From CAYWXV01 sp964462535 (GTDB taxonomy: Bacteria > Bacteroidota > Ignavibacteria > OLB7), in contig CAYWXV010000046.1 of assembly GCA_964462535.1 (NCBI GenBank), positions 1-20,008 on the forward strand: a DNA stretch of 20,008 bases, written 5' to 3'. Of the stretch, positions 1-8,673 are shown in pieces. How positions within the stretch are numbered: position 1 is the stretch's first letter; every line of letters starts with the position of its first letter. The notes beneath the pieces were generated by a model. The model made no database searches and had not been told where the DNA came from. It saw nothing but the letters and a program-made list of their open reading frames with translations. Both the position numbers and the translations under genes were made by a program.

Positions 1-267
1 TAGCGTTGTGCGGGGATTGCACTCAGGTCAAAACCCGGTTGCAGTTCGTTTTTCCTTATGTTTTCGCCCACCCCAAACCCGTGCATTGTGAAATCCATAC
101 TGCCACTCAGGTACCCCATCGGCGTTGAACGGGTCCGTGTCAGTGGTTCCCGTCAAACGTTCGTCTGGTGCCTGGGCGAGCGCAGGCGTCGCCCCGAGGG
201 ACAATAGTCCAGACGCCCCGTTCTCCCGACTATCGTAGACGCCCAGCAAACTCGCAGCCACCTGCAT
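1..267. other. Leader region upstream of the first regulator gene
   Basis: No gene is confidently assigned here. In the frame of the downstream + strand gene a TAG stop lies at 205-207, and no ATG, GTG or TTG occurs between it and the ATG at 268, so that gene cannot start further upstream. A - strand open frame of about 79 codons (28-267) begins at the ATG within CATATG (265-270), back to back with the + strand start. Its composition is not clearly non-coding, but I recognise no family. No convincing promoter was found. A TATGTTTT string at 57-64 resembles the Bacteroidota -7 element but lacks a properly spaced upstream TTG. Confidence 0.4.
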
Positions 268-3200
268 ATGCGTGCACTTGTCGACTTCATGAATCATGGA
301 ATTCTCCCATTCACGGGTCGGGAGGATCTGGTTGAACGTGTCGTTGCGTTCTGGAGGAGTAGTGCTCACGGTCACATGCTCCAGGGCATGCTGGTGTTAG
401 GGGAGGCGGGAGCAGGGAAGAGCCGCCTGCTGGAGGAGGCGGCTGGTCGAATTACGCGTGCCAATGGGGCGGTCGTTCATATCAAGCTCTTCCCGGAGTC
501 GGCCACTTCCATTGTCCCGCTGGTCGCGCGGGCGATCTGGCGCTTTTCGGAATCACACCCACATCTTGCCATTGAGGCCGAAGAGACACCGGCGTCGGTC
601 GTTGCCGCACTTCGACGTCTGATCCATCTCCGTCCCACGCTTGTGGTCTTCGAGGACGTCCATCTTCTGGGGATTGGAGGAAGCGCCGGGAGCAGTGTGA
701 TTTCAATTTTCGGGTCCATCCTGGAAGCGCTTGCCGATGAACAGGTGGCCCTTCTCTGTCTTGCCCGCCCGGTAGAGTTGGCCATCAAAGGGGTGTTGGA
801 GCGCCACCTGGTCGATGAAATCGAACTCCCTCGATTGGACCTCGATGCACTTGAGGGCATCTGGAAGAACCTCTTTGGGACAGCACCGCAGCCGGAGATC
901 GCACAGATCATGCTCGATGCAACCGGGGGGAACCCTCTTGCCCTTCGTTCAGCGCTCCGGGGTGCGATCAAAGTCGGTGCGGTGGGGGGTGAGGGGGGCG
1001 ATCGCGGGGGGATATCGGTTGGACCAGAGCGGTTCCGAGACGTCGTTGAGCGTAGCGTCGAGCTCCTCTCGGAGGGGATGGCCGCCCACCTTACCGACGA
1101 GGAACGGAGATGCGCCTCTCGCGTCGCTGCGCTTGGTGAAATCGTCGCGCGTGAATCAGCCGTGGCGGCTCTCGAAGGCGACGAGTCGATGTTGGAGATC
1201 CTTTCGTTCAAAGGTGTGCTGGTAGAGGGAGGACTCCTTGTCGAGCCATTCCCGGGCCCCTCCAGTGCACAACCCCTCCTCTCGTTCACCCATTCGCTCC
1301 TCCACAGACGACTTGCGGGAGCCGGGGCTATCTCGCATTCGGATCTAGCCTCCATCCTTGCGCTCGATATTCCTCTCTATTCCGTTGTCCCATACAGCCT
1401 GTTGTTGGAAGGTGACGAGCCGACCAACATCGACGTGCGAGTTGTCGCGCGTGCGATAGCGCGCGGCGTTTCGATATGTCCGTTCCTGAATCGCTCGAAT
1501 GATTGGGAGCTAGGGGACGTTGTCCGACGCGCGTGCAGCCGCCTCCTGGACGCGAATGCGGACCGATTCGATCAGCTGGAGCTTCGCCAACTCAGGGCAA
1601 TGCTCGTCAATGCGCAACTCTACCTGCTGTGGCGTGGGGATTACGATGATGCTTTTGCTGCGCTTGTTGACGAGCTGGAGCAAATCACTTCGGCGGGGGA
1701 TGATCCAGTGTTGGTCGAGCATCGCTTGCTGTCTCATCTCCATCGCACACGGCTCCTCCGTCGCAGGGACTACATGGCCTGCGGCCCCGTCTGGAGGTCG
1801 GCGTGCGATCTGGTCGCGGAGCATCCGTTCCTGATCGGTACGATGGCTTGGGTACAATACCTGGTCGAGGTGGCCACAAGCGCGCGCACCACCAGCGACG
1901 TAGCAAGATTGCGCGAGGTGGAGGGTCGATATCGACAGATTCTCGATTCCGACGTCACACAGAGCATCCGGATCGGGGCGCGCCACGCGGTCTTTCCATA
2001 CCTGGCAGACCTTTACGACACGCCCCAGGAGGCGGCGGACCGGCTTGCGACCATCGAAGAATTGATGACCGAGCATCGACGAGACGACAGACTCTTTTCG
2101 ATGAAGGCACTGATACGTAATTCAATGGGATGGATGGACGAGGCCTCAATCGTCGTCCGCAAGGAATTGATCCCTCGCTTCCGCGCCTCGGGACTGCTGT
2201 ACAATGTTCTCCAGAGCTACATCATGCTCCTCCAGGTCGACTCGGCGCATGGCAGACCTTTGGAGTACATCGAGGCGGAAGGGGAGAGGATCATCCGCGA
2301 TGCACCGTCCGGGATGCAGGTGCTTCTACGCCAGACGGCTGGTATCCATCTCCCGTATGAGGGGCTTCTGAGGGGAGACGCGGCATGGGCGCTAAGGGTC
2401 TACCATCACTTCCTCGGAGCCGAACCAAACGTCTCGTCAGCGCTCTCCTTCCTCCTCGATCTCGCGCTCGGCAATCATGAGGCAGCACTGGCGCGAGACG
2501 TTTTATCTCATGATCGCGCTCACGCTCTCCAGAGGCTCCTGGACGTGACACTGGCGAAGGGTCCACTCGAGCAGGTCGTGGAGCGGACGGAGGAGATTCT
2601 TCGTGCACCCCTTCTTCGCACCGTCGACGTTGTGACGCGTCGCATGGCAATCAGCCTTGTCGCCGGGAGGAAGAGCAAGGAGCTGAGCCGGATCATCGCG
2701 GCCAGTCTGACCGAAATCCTTGAGTGGTTGAACGCACGATCGCTTGGTGTCTACATGGAGGCGTTACTCGAGGAGCATGGCGACATGCTGCCGCCGGCTG
2801 AAGCAGCGAAATGGAGAAGCGAGGTTTCGCGCATCGCGCGAGCCAGGGAGAAAGCGACTCTCGCTGGCAAAGGAGAAGGGGGGATACGGGTCTCGATGCT
2901 TGGCACGATTTCCGTTCGACAGAGCAACGGGGAGGTAGCGTCTCCGCGCGGCATCCGCGTCAAGACCCTTCTGGGTCTGATGGTCGCTGATCGAATTCTG
3001 GAGACTCCTCTTTCGCATCGTGAATTCTGCAGACTGGTTACGCCGGAGGCCTCGGAATTCGAGGACGCGCGAAAGAGCCTGAACCTTGCAGTCCATCGTC
3101 TGCGCGAATCGATAGGACACGAGGCAATTCTGACAGATCGCGAAACGCCGCGCCTCGATCCTGATCTTGTCGAGATAGACCTGGTGCGGGTGCACGATCT

Positions 3201-3549
3201 GCTGACGCAGGCCTCTCGTGGTGTACGGGAGGGATCGTATCCCCGGGCGTTTGCCGCGTTGATGGAAGCACTCGAGCGAATTGGTGGTGACGTCCCGTTT
3301 CCGACACTGTACGACGACTTCTTCGAGGCCGCTCGCGACGATTTCGAAAGTCGCCTCCGCTCGATCGTTCTTCTTGTCGCACGCGGTCTGAGTCGAGAGG
3401 GGGACGTGGCGGGCGCGGCACAGATCCTCAACCGGGCGGTCATTTCCATGCCAGGGGACGACGAGGTCTCCCTCGCTCTTGCCGAGGCGCTGACTCAGCT
3501 GGGACGGCGCACCGAGGCCGAGCGGATTCGAATGGAGGTGGACGGTTGA
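268..3549 (+). CDS. STAND ATPase-TPR regulator with C-terminal SARP-like winged helix and BTAD domain (copy 1)
   Basis: This 1,093-residue protein is probably a cytoplasmic ATP-controlled transcription regulator. The N-terminal NTPase shows a Walker A motif GEAGAGKS at about residues 45-52, a Walker B-like stretch VVFEDVHLL at about 126-134, and a GNPLALRSALRG motif near 221, typical of STAND ATPases. The middle (about 400-860) is helical with TPR-like character and no confident named domain. From about residue 870 an OmpR/SARP-type winged helix appears (RVSMLGTISV, GIRVKTLLGLMVADR, ARKSLNLAVHRLRE), followed by a BTAD-like helical domain to the end. This order is the reverse of AfsR-type SARPs, where the DNA-binding domain is N-terminal. 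The ATG at 268 is chosen because the N-terminus aligns with the downstream paralogue (DFMNHGILPF versus DFLNHGTLPF). No Shine-Dalgarno is visible before it. Domain calls are firm; the target genes and signal are unknown. Confidence 0.88.
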   Translation: MRALVDFMNHGILPFTGREDLVERVVAFWRSSAHGHMLQGMLVLGEAGAGKSRLLEEAAGRITRANGAVVHIKLFPESATSIVPLVARAIWRFSESHPHLAIEAEETPASVVAALRRLIHLRPTLVVFEDVHLLGIGGSAGSSVISIFGSILEALADEQVALLCLARPVELAIKGVLERHLVDEIELPRLDLDALEGIWKNLFGTAPQPEIAQIMLDATGGNPLALRSALRGAIKVGAVGGEGGDRGGISVGPERFRDVVERSVELLSEGMAAHLTDEERRCASRVAALGEIVARESAVAALEGDESMLEILSFKGVLVEGGLLVEPFPGPSSAQPLLSFTHSLLHRRLAGAGAISHSDLASILALDIPLYSVVPYSLLLEGDEPTNIDVRVVARAIARGVSICPFLNRSNDWELGDVVRRACSRLLDANADRFDQLELRQLRAMLVNAQLYLLWRGDYDDAFAALVDELEQITSAGDDPVLVEHRLLSHLHRTRLLRRRDYMACGPVWRSACDLVAEHPFLIGTMAWVQYLVEVATSARTTSDVARLREVEGRYRQILDSDVTQSIRIGARHAVFPYLADLYDTPQEAADRLATIEELMTEHRRDDRLFSMKALIRNSMGWMDEASIVVRKELIPRFRASGLLYNVLQSYIMLLQVDSAHGRPLEYIEAEGERIIRDAPSGMQVLLRQTAGIHLPYEGLLRGDAAWALRVYHHFLGAEPNVSSALSFLLDLALGNHEAALARDVLSHDRAHALQRLLDVTLAKGPLEQVVERTEEILRAPLLRTVDVVTRRMAISLVAGRKSKELSRIIAASLTEILEWLNARSLGVYMEALLEEHGDMLPPAEAAKWRSEVSRIARAREKATLAGKGEGGIRVSMLGTISVRQSNGEVASPRGIRVKTLLGLMVADRILETPLSHREFCRLVTPEASEFEDARKSLNLAVHRLRESIGHEAILTDRETPRLDPDLVEIDLVRVHDLLTQASRGVREGSYPRAFAALMEALERIGGDVPFPTLYDDFFEAARDDFESRLRSIVLLVARGLSREGDVAGAAQILNRAVISMPGDDEVSLALAEALTQLGRRTEAERIRMEVDG
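3534..3549 (+). promoter_or_regulatory. Shine-Dalgarno and TTG start overlapping the upstream stop
   Basis: GGAGG at 3534-3538 is followed by a 7-nt spacer and a TTG start at 3546-3548. The TTG shares bases with the TGA stop of the upstream gene (TTGA, 4-nt overlap). The position is supported because translation from this TTG gives an N-terminus collinear with copy 1; the first in-frame ATG lies about 38 codons later and would remove the conserved N-terminus. The arrangement suggests translational coupling of the two regulators. Confidence 0.8.
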
Positions 3550-6500
3550 ACTTCGTCGACTTCCTCAACCACGGAACGCTCCCGTTCGCCGGGCGATCGG
3601 ACCTCAGACATCGGCTCATAGCATTCTGGAGTGAAGGGGCCGCTGGTGAGGGTTTGAGCGTGATGCTGTTGATTGGCGAGGCCGGTATCGGCAAGACGCG
3701 GCTGGTGGAGGAGGGTGTGGAAGGAATGACGCGTGCAGGGGGGGCGATCGTTCAGACGCGACTCTATCCGGAATCCCCCACGTCCCTTGTTCCACTCCTT
3801 GCACGCGCGCTGTGGCGTTATGCCGAAGCCCACCCGGAACTTCGGATCGATGCCGACGAGAGCTTCGGATCGGTCCTTTCCGGTCTACGGAGACTCTGTC
3901 GCCTCCGTCCAACTACGCTCATCGTTGAGGATCTCCATCTCCTGGGTGGTGGCGGTGTGGGTGATCTGGGAATTCTTCTGGATGCTTTATCCGACGAGCC
4001 CCTTCCCGTCATCATGACTGCGCGCCCGCTGGAGCTTGCAGCGCGGGGTGTGCTGGAGCGACACGCGGTTACCGAGCTCGAGATCCCCGGACTGGATGCA
4101 GATGCTCTTCGTCATCTCTGGATCGACATTTTCGGCGGCCCCCCGTCGGAACATGAAACTCGGGCGCTGATTGTCGCCACCGCAGGCAATCCTCTGGCGG
4201 TACGCTCGGCGCTCCGAGGTGCCGTCAGATCCGGGACCATCGCCCTTGATGAGCCGACTCGCACGTGGCGGATGACGTTGTCCACGGAGGCTTTCGCCTC
4301 CTCATTGGAGCGAAGCGTTGCCCTCCTGTCGGAAGGTATGGCTGCTCATCTCGATCGAGAAGAGGGGGACGCAGCCGGGGCAATCGCACTACTGGGTGAG
4401 CTTGTTGCCCGTGAGACGGCGGTTGCGATGGCAGGAGGGGCTGATGCTGTCGACCGGCTTGTCTTCAAGGGCATACTCAAGACGGGGAGCGTGGCTACTC
4501 CTCATCTCCAGGGGGGTGACCGTAGCCGACACCCTGTGCTGTCGTTTACGCATTCATTGGTGCATCGTCGCTTCGTTGAGGCCGCGTACGTCCACCACAC
4601 CCGCCTGATCAATGTCATCTCCGAAGGGCTCCCGCTCTACAGCGCCCTCCCCTTTCAGATTGTGCTGGACCAGACGAAGGGGCACCAGATTCCGACCGAC
4701 GTTGGATTGCGCTACATCGATCGTGCGCTGGACACTGCCCTCTCGCTTGACTATGGTCCGGATTGGAAGCTCGCCACCATGGTGCTGGATTCGGCCACGC
4801 ACGTCTTTGATACGATGCGCCACGGATTGGATGGGCGTCAGTGTCGCGTGATCGAGGCACGGTTGGTGATTCGCCGCAACGCAATCCTCCATCGCAACGA
4901 GCCGCTCGAACACAAACAGGCGATGGTCGAAAGGATGCTGGAGCTGACGGAGGCTCCCGATGATGATGAGACGCGACGCCTCCGACTGGCGGCACTTGTC
5001 AACAACAGTATGGCGTCGGTCTGGTCGAACCGAAGACTCAGTCCCGAGGCGATCGAACGCATACGTTCCTTTGTTGCTGAACATCCGTGGCTCCGATTGA
5101 CCGAACCATATCTGGCATACCTCAATCAGGTTGTCATGTACGGAGCGATAGGACGTGATGACGATGTTCTCCGTCGCGTGGAAAGGGAGACGGAGGAGAT
5201 GCTTGACGATCCGACGGCGGGGGACGACTTCCGCCGCGATCTTCGCCGCGCAGTCTATCCCGATCTACTCGGTCTCTTTGATGATGCCGGAGAGCTGGCC
5301 CGCAGAATGCATCAGCTGGATCAACTCGATCGGGGACCCGAGGATCGCTACACGTCGGGAATACTCTTTTGCAAGCTCACGCTGCTGGAGCAGACGGGAC
5401 GTCTGAACGAGGCAGCCCTCAGCTGCACCGAGGCGATCTCCTACTTCAGAGATCGTGCAATTCAACTCAATCTGATTTTTGCCGAGCGCCTGGAGCTGAT
5501 GATCCGGATTGTTCGCGGGCTCCCGTTCGAGCAGGGGGCGCGCGAGGCCGACCAGGTGTGCGGGCGCGTGGCAGCGGAGCAGATGGCACACCAGCGATAT
5601 CTGTTCGGAGTACAGATGGCCATTGCCGCCGCGGTCACGGGTCGCGAGCGCGAATGCGCCCCATACCTCGAGCGTTTCATCGGCAACGAGCCACTCCCAT
5701 ATCTCTCTCTGAGCCTGTTGATGGAAACGGACAGCGAGGGGCTCGTGGGAACACTGGTGGAGGGATGGACCACCTACGATTACAGGTACGGCGAACTCCT
5801 CTCGCGCCTGCGATACCTGTTCTCTGGAGCACCCGAGCAGATCGAGGTGGCAGCCGGCGCCATCCGGGCAATCGCTGATATCCCTCTTCTCCGGCTGACC
5901 GACCTACATGCGCGCCTTGCGGTGGTCCACACCGTTGCTACCGCGGGTGAGGGGGCTATTGCACACCTTCGTGGCGATGTCCGAACGATTGCACTGGAAG
6001 CGCTGGAATGGTTAGAGGAGAGGTCGCTCGCGACGGCGGTTCGGGCTTTGCTCGATCGGGCATTGCCGTTCCTCTCGCGACGGGACGTGTCACACTGGCG
6101 ATCTCGCCTGGCCGACATGCCGGACGGGGGTGGTCGTGAGTCGGGCGGTAAACCACAGGGAGAGGTGCGCATGCTCGGAGCAATTGAGGTCGATCGCGGC
6201 GATGGGGAACCGATTCGACCCAAGGGGATTCGCTTGAAGACACTTCTGGGTCTGATGGTTGCCGATCGATTGCTTGAATCACGACTCGGTCACCGTGAGT
6301 TTGCGCTTCTCGTTGCCGGTGCCGGCACCGATCCTGATGATGCCCGGAAGACTCTCAACCTTGCGGTACATCGACTCCGCGAGGCCCTGGGTCACGACAC
6401 CATCACGACACAGGGAGATACTCCGCGACTGAACGACGATCTGATCGAGGTTGACCTGTGGAGGATTGATCGGCTTCTGGATGGTGTGGAGAGCAGCGTG

Positions 6501-6824
6501 CGTGACGGAGCGTTGCATCGGGCGCAGCCGATGCTCAACCAGGTGCTGAGGATGTGGAACGGTGAGATTCCGTTCCCTTCCCTATACGACGAGTTCTTTG
6601 AGGCTGCCCGTGATGACTTTGAGAGTCGCATTCGAAGACTTGTGGTGCGCCTCGCGCGGGCTCTGATGCGCGAGGAGGATGCCGCGTCGGCCGAGGAACT
6701 GCTCCGCTGTGGGTTGGCAGCGATGCCTGACGAGCCGGAGCTTGTCGAACTCCTCGTCGAGGCATTGACGACCCTCGGAAAGAGAGTGGAGGCGGAGCGG
6801 CTTCGGATTACAGTTGACTTGTGA
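3546..6824 (+). CDS. STAND ATPase-TPR regulator with C-terminal SARP-like winged helix and BTAD domain (copy 2)
   Basis: This 1,092-residue paralogue of the preceding gene has the same architecture. Walker A GEAGIGKT lies at about 44-51, Walker B-like TLIVEDLHLL at about 124-133, and GNPLAVRSALRG near 214. A long TPR-like middle follows, then the winged helix from about residue 872 (EVRMLGAIEV, GIRLKTLLGLMVADR, ARKTLNLAVHRLRE) and a BTAD-like tail (YDEFFEAARDDFESR). By eye the two proteins match best in the ATPase and in the DNA-binding/BTAD part, while the middles have drifted. It starts at a TTG inside the upstream stop, so the pair is almost certainly one transcript. Its last 17 nt overlap the 3' end of the convergent RDD gene. 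A DNA-binding regulatory role is inferred from the domains; the regulon is unknown. Confidence 0.88.
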   Translation: MNFVDFLNHGTLPFAGRSDLRHRLIAFWSEGAAGEGLSVMLLIGEAGIGKTRLVEEGVEGMTRAGGAIVQTRLYPESPTSLVPLLARALWRYAEAHPELRIDADESFGSVLSGLRRLCRLRPTTLIVEDLHLLGGGGVGDLGILLDALSDEPLPVIMTARPLELAARGVLERHAVTELEIPGLDADALRHLWIDIFGGPPSEHETRALIVATAGNPLAVRSALRGAVRSGTIALDEPTRTWRMTLSTEAFASSLERSVALLSEGMAAHLDREEGDAAGAIALLGELVARETAVAMAGGADAVDRLVFKGILKTGSVATPHLQGGDRSRHPVLSFTHSLVHRRFVEAAYVHHTRLINVISEGLPLYSALPFQIVLDQTKGHQIPTDVGLRYIDRALDTALSLDYGPDWKLATMVLDSATHVFDTMRHGLDGRQCRVIEARLVIRRNAILHRNEPLEHKQAMVERMLELTEAPDDDETRRLRLAALVNNSMASVWSNRRLSPEAIERIRSFVAEHPWLRLTEPYLAYLNQVVMYGAIGRDDDVLRRVERETEEMLDDPTAGDDFRRDLRRAVYPDLLGLFDDAGELARRMHQLDQLDRGPEDRYTSGILFCKLTLLEQTGRLNEAALSCTEAISYFRDRAIQLNLIFAERLELMIRIVRGLPFEQGAREADQVCGRVAAEQMAHQRYLFGVQMAIAAAVTGRERECAPYLERFIGNEPLPYLSLSLLMETDSEGLVGTLVEGWTTYDYRYGELLSRLRYLFSGAPEQIEVAAGAIRAIADIPLLRLTDLHARLAVVHTVATAGEGAIAHLRGDVRTIALEALEWLEERSLATAVRALLDRALPFLSRRDVSHWRSRLADMPDGGGRESGGKPQGEVRMLGAIEVDRGDGEPIRPKGIRLKTLLGLMVADRLLESRLGHREFALLVAGAGTDPDDARKTLNLAVHRLREALGHDTITTQGDTPRLNDDLIEVDLWRIDRLLDGVESSVRDGALHRAQPMLNQVLRMWNGEIPFPSLYDEFFEAARDDFESRIRRLVVRLARALMREEDAASAEELLRCGLAAMPDEPELVELLVEALTTLGKRVEAERLRITVDL

Positions 6825-7527
6825 TGTGATTGTAGTCGTTCACCACGGTTCGGAGAAACGCAAGTGGCGGGAGGTCCGCGACGATACCCATCACCCCCTG
6901 CACTCTATCGACCAGTACGCGAAGCATAACTTCGTTCTCAGCATGCGTAGGCGAGTCGATCACCTCCTTGATCACTGCAACGTCTCTGTCATTCAGCTGA
7001 ACTACCTGGGGGTACCTGGGAGTGTAGTCGACCGCCGTGGGGACGAAGATCGTGTCGGCCAGCGAAACCTTCGAGCTCGTACGGACCACGGTGGTTCCAG
7101 CCGCCATGTCACCAAGCCGCTGGCCCTTTCCGCTGACCAGGATGGTAATCAGAGCAATGATGCCGAAGAAGAAATTCTTCTCAATCAATCCCAGCAGCCA
7201 CCTCATCACGTAGTTCCCCAGGGTCGGCTGGGAGCCATCGAGCCGGACGACCTTGATATTCACCGCCTTCTTCCCAATTGACTGCCCATCCATGAAAACC
7301 TCGAACAGGAGGTGGTAAAAGAGCAGAGGAGAGTATGCAAGGATGAAGAAGATGATACCCAGTCCACCGAGCGTACTCGGGTTAAGATTGACCATGAAGA
7401 GAACAATCGCGACAACGTACGCCCCCTGCACCAGGAGGTCGACGAAGGCAGCCCCTATCCTGTGCCCGACGTCGGCCGGCTCGTACTCGATGGTGACGTT
7501 CTGTGCGGTCTGGATTTGTACTTTCAT
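6808..7527 (-). CDS. RDD family membrane protein
   Basis: This 239-residue protein belongs to the RDD family, integral inner-membrane proteins of poorly known function. The namesake residues appear as HRIGAAFVDLL, with R23 and D30. Family-typical motifs follow: DGQSIGKKAVNIKVV at about 80-94 and GKGQRLGDMAAGTTVV at about 133-148. Hydrophobic segments lie at roughly 32-47, 55-77 and 119-131. After residue 150 a soluble tail of about 90 residues extends beyond the core domain. The gene is divergent from the SpoIIM-family gene (48 nt between starts), a pairing often seen with MoxR/DUF58 clusters, so it probably works with that cluster. No Shine-Dalgarno is evident. Its 3' end overlaps the convergent regulator by 17 nt. 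Confidence 0.88.
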   Translation of the reverse strand: MKVQIQTAQNVTIEYEPADVGHRIGAAFVDLLVQGAYVVAIVLFMVNLNPSTLGGLGIIFFILAYSPLLFYHLLFEVFMDGQSIGKKAVNIKVVRLDGSQPTLGNYVMRWLLGLIEKNFFFGIIALITILVSGKGQRLGDMAAGTTVVRTSSKVSLADTIFVPTAVDYTPRYPQVVQLNDRDVAVIKEVIDSPTHAENEVMLRVLVDRVQGVMGIVADLPPLAFLRTVVNDYNHITSQL

Positions 7528-7575
7528 GGGTCAAGAGGATGTAGGCAGGAGCCCAACATACAAACGGATCATTGG

Positions 7576-8556
7576 ATGAGGGAAGCGGCATTTCTAAAGC
7601 AGAATGCGGATCGCTGGAAGGAATTCGAGCAACTCCTTAATGCACGGGAGCGTCGGACATCACCCGATCAGCTTGCCGATCTTTTTGTTCAGGTGACCGA
7701 CGATCTGTCATACGCCCGGACGTTTTTCCCTGAGAGCCGAGCCACCACATACTTGAACGCCCTTGCACTACGGGCTCATCAGGCCCTTTACAGAAACCGA
7801 AAGGAATCGAAAGGGAGGATGTGGCAGTTCTGGAAACTAGAGGTTCCTCTTGCGTTATATGACAGCCGCCGCGAGCTTCTTTATGCGTTCGTGATCTTCC
7901 TCCTCGCTTCAGCGGTCGGCGCCGTCTCAACTGTTCATGACGATTCGTTCGCCAGGATGATCCTGGGGGATGGGTACGTCAACATGACGATCGACAATAT
8001 CCGGTCAGGCGATCCGATGGGGGTCTACAAGCGGTCGGGTGAGGTCGAGATGTTTCTCGCCATCGGATTCAATAACGTCCTGGTCGCGTTCAAGGCGTTT
8101 GCGATGGGGGCCATGGCTTCGATTGGAACCGCCTACATTCTCTTCACGAATGGTGTGATGCTTGGAACGTTTCAGACGTTCTTTCAACAGTACGATCTGC
8201 TGGGGGAGTCCGCGGTGGTCGTGTGGATTCACGGGACGATCGAAATCTCTTCCATCGTGGTTGCGGGTGCCGCAGGGTTCGCGATGGGAAACGGGATTCT
8301 GTTCCCAGGCACGTACACTCGCATGACTGCGTTCCGTCGCGGTGCGAAGCGGGGAATGAAAGTCGTGATAGGAATGATCCCCTTCTTTGTCGTTGCTGCA
8401 TTTCTTGAGTCGTTTGTTACCCGCCACACGGATATGCCAATCGCGCTAAGTCTGTTCATCATCGGTGGATCCCTGACTCTGGTTCTCTGGTATTTTGTCC
8501 TCTATCCGCGATCGGTGTTCAGGAGGGTAGCCCATGGAGGCCAAACCGGCGATTGA
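7576..8556 (+). CDS. Stage II sporulation protein M (SpoIIM/DUF95) family membrane protein
   Basis: This 326-residue polytopic membrane protein is of the SpoIIM family. The open frame extends upstream to 7312 but there runs antisense through the RDD gene. The ATG at 7576 gives the family-typical N-terminus MREAAFLKQNADRWKEFE. A soluble helical N-terminal part (about 1-95) precedes membrane segments near 103-119, 163-190, 216-238, 263-280 and 288-310. Recognisable motifs are YDSRRELL, ILGDGYVNMTIDNI, GDPMGVY and VWIHGTIEISSI. In Bacillus SpoIIM acts in engulfment during sporulation, but homologues are widespread in non-sporulating bacteria and nothing here suggests sporulation. It heads the membrane/MoxR cluster. 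No clear Shine-Dalgarno is seen, so the exact start is slightly uncertain. Confidence 0.88.
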   Translation: MREAAFLKQNADRWKEFEQLLNARERRTSPDQLADLFVQVTDDLSYARTFFPESRATTYLNALALRAHQALYRNRKESKGRMWQFWKLEVPLALYDSRRELLYAFVIFLLASAVGAVSTVHDDSFARMILGDGYVNMTIDNIRSGDPMGVYKRSGEVEMFLAIGFNNVLVAFKAFAMGAMASIGTAYILFTNGVMLGTFQTFFQQYDLLGESAVVVWIHGTIEISSIVVAGAAGFAMGNGILFPGTYTRMTAFRRGAKRGMKVVIGMIPFFVVAAFLESFVTRHTDMPIALSLFIIGGSLTLVLWYFVLYPRSVFRRVAHGGQTGD

Positions 8557-8673
8557 CCTCCGTCTCGTCCCTGAGAATCACCCTTGGACCAGAATGGGGA
8601 GTGCAGCTGTCTGATTCCCCGTTTCGCGTGTGGCAGAGTTGCAGCGACTACCGTTCATCCCATAACCCTTCCA
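8557..8673 (+). other. Intergenic gap inside the membrane/MoxR cluster with a possible hairpin
   Basis: This 117-nt gap is the largest inside the + strand cluster. It holds an imperfect inverted repeat, AATGGGGA at 8593-8600 pairing with TCCCCGTT at 8616-8623 (one G-T wobble, 15-nt loop). No T-run follows, so it is not a typical terminator. It could be an internal RNA structure or an unremarkable coincidence. No convincing promoter is visible, and no Shine-Dalgarno directly precedes the ATG at 8674. Confidence 0.25.

Noticed and set aside
477..1355. 292-codon - strand open frame inside the first regulator
   Set aside because: Its translation is rich in Arg, Ser and Pro with no recognisable domain, as expected for an antisense shadow of a GC-rich gene with clear domains on the + strand.
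2751..3449. 232-codon - strand open frame opposite the DNA-binding domain
   Set aside because: Arg/Ser-rich shadow of the well-conserved winged helix and BTAD region on the + strand.
7312..7575. N-terminal extension of the SpoIIM-family open frame
   Set aside because: It runs antisense through the RDD coding region and adds charged, unconserved residues; the family start fits the ATG at 7576.
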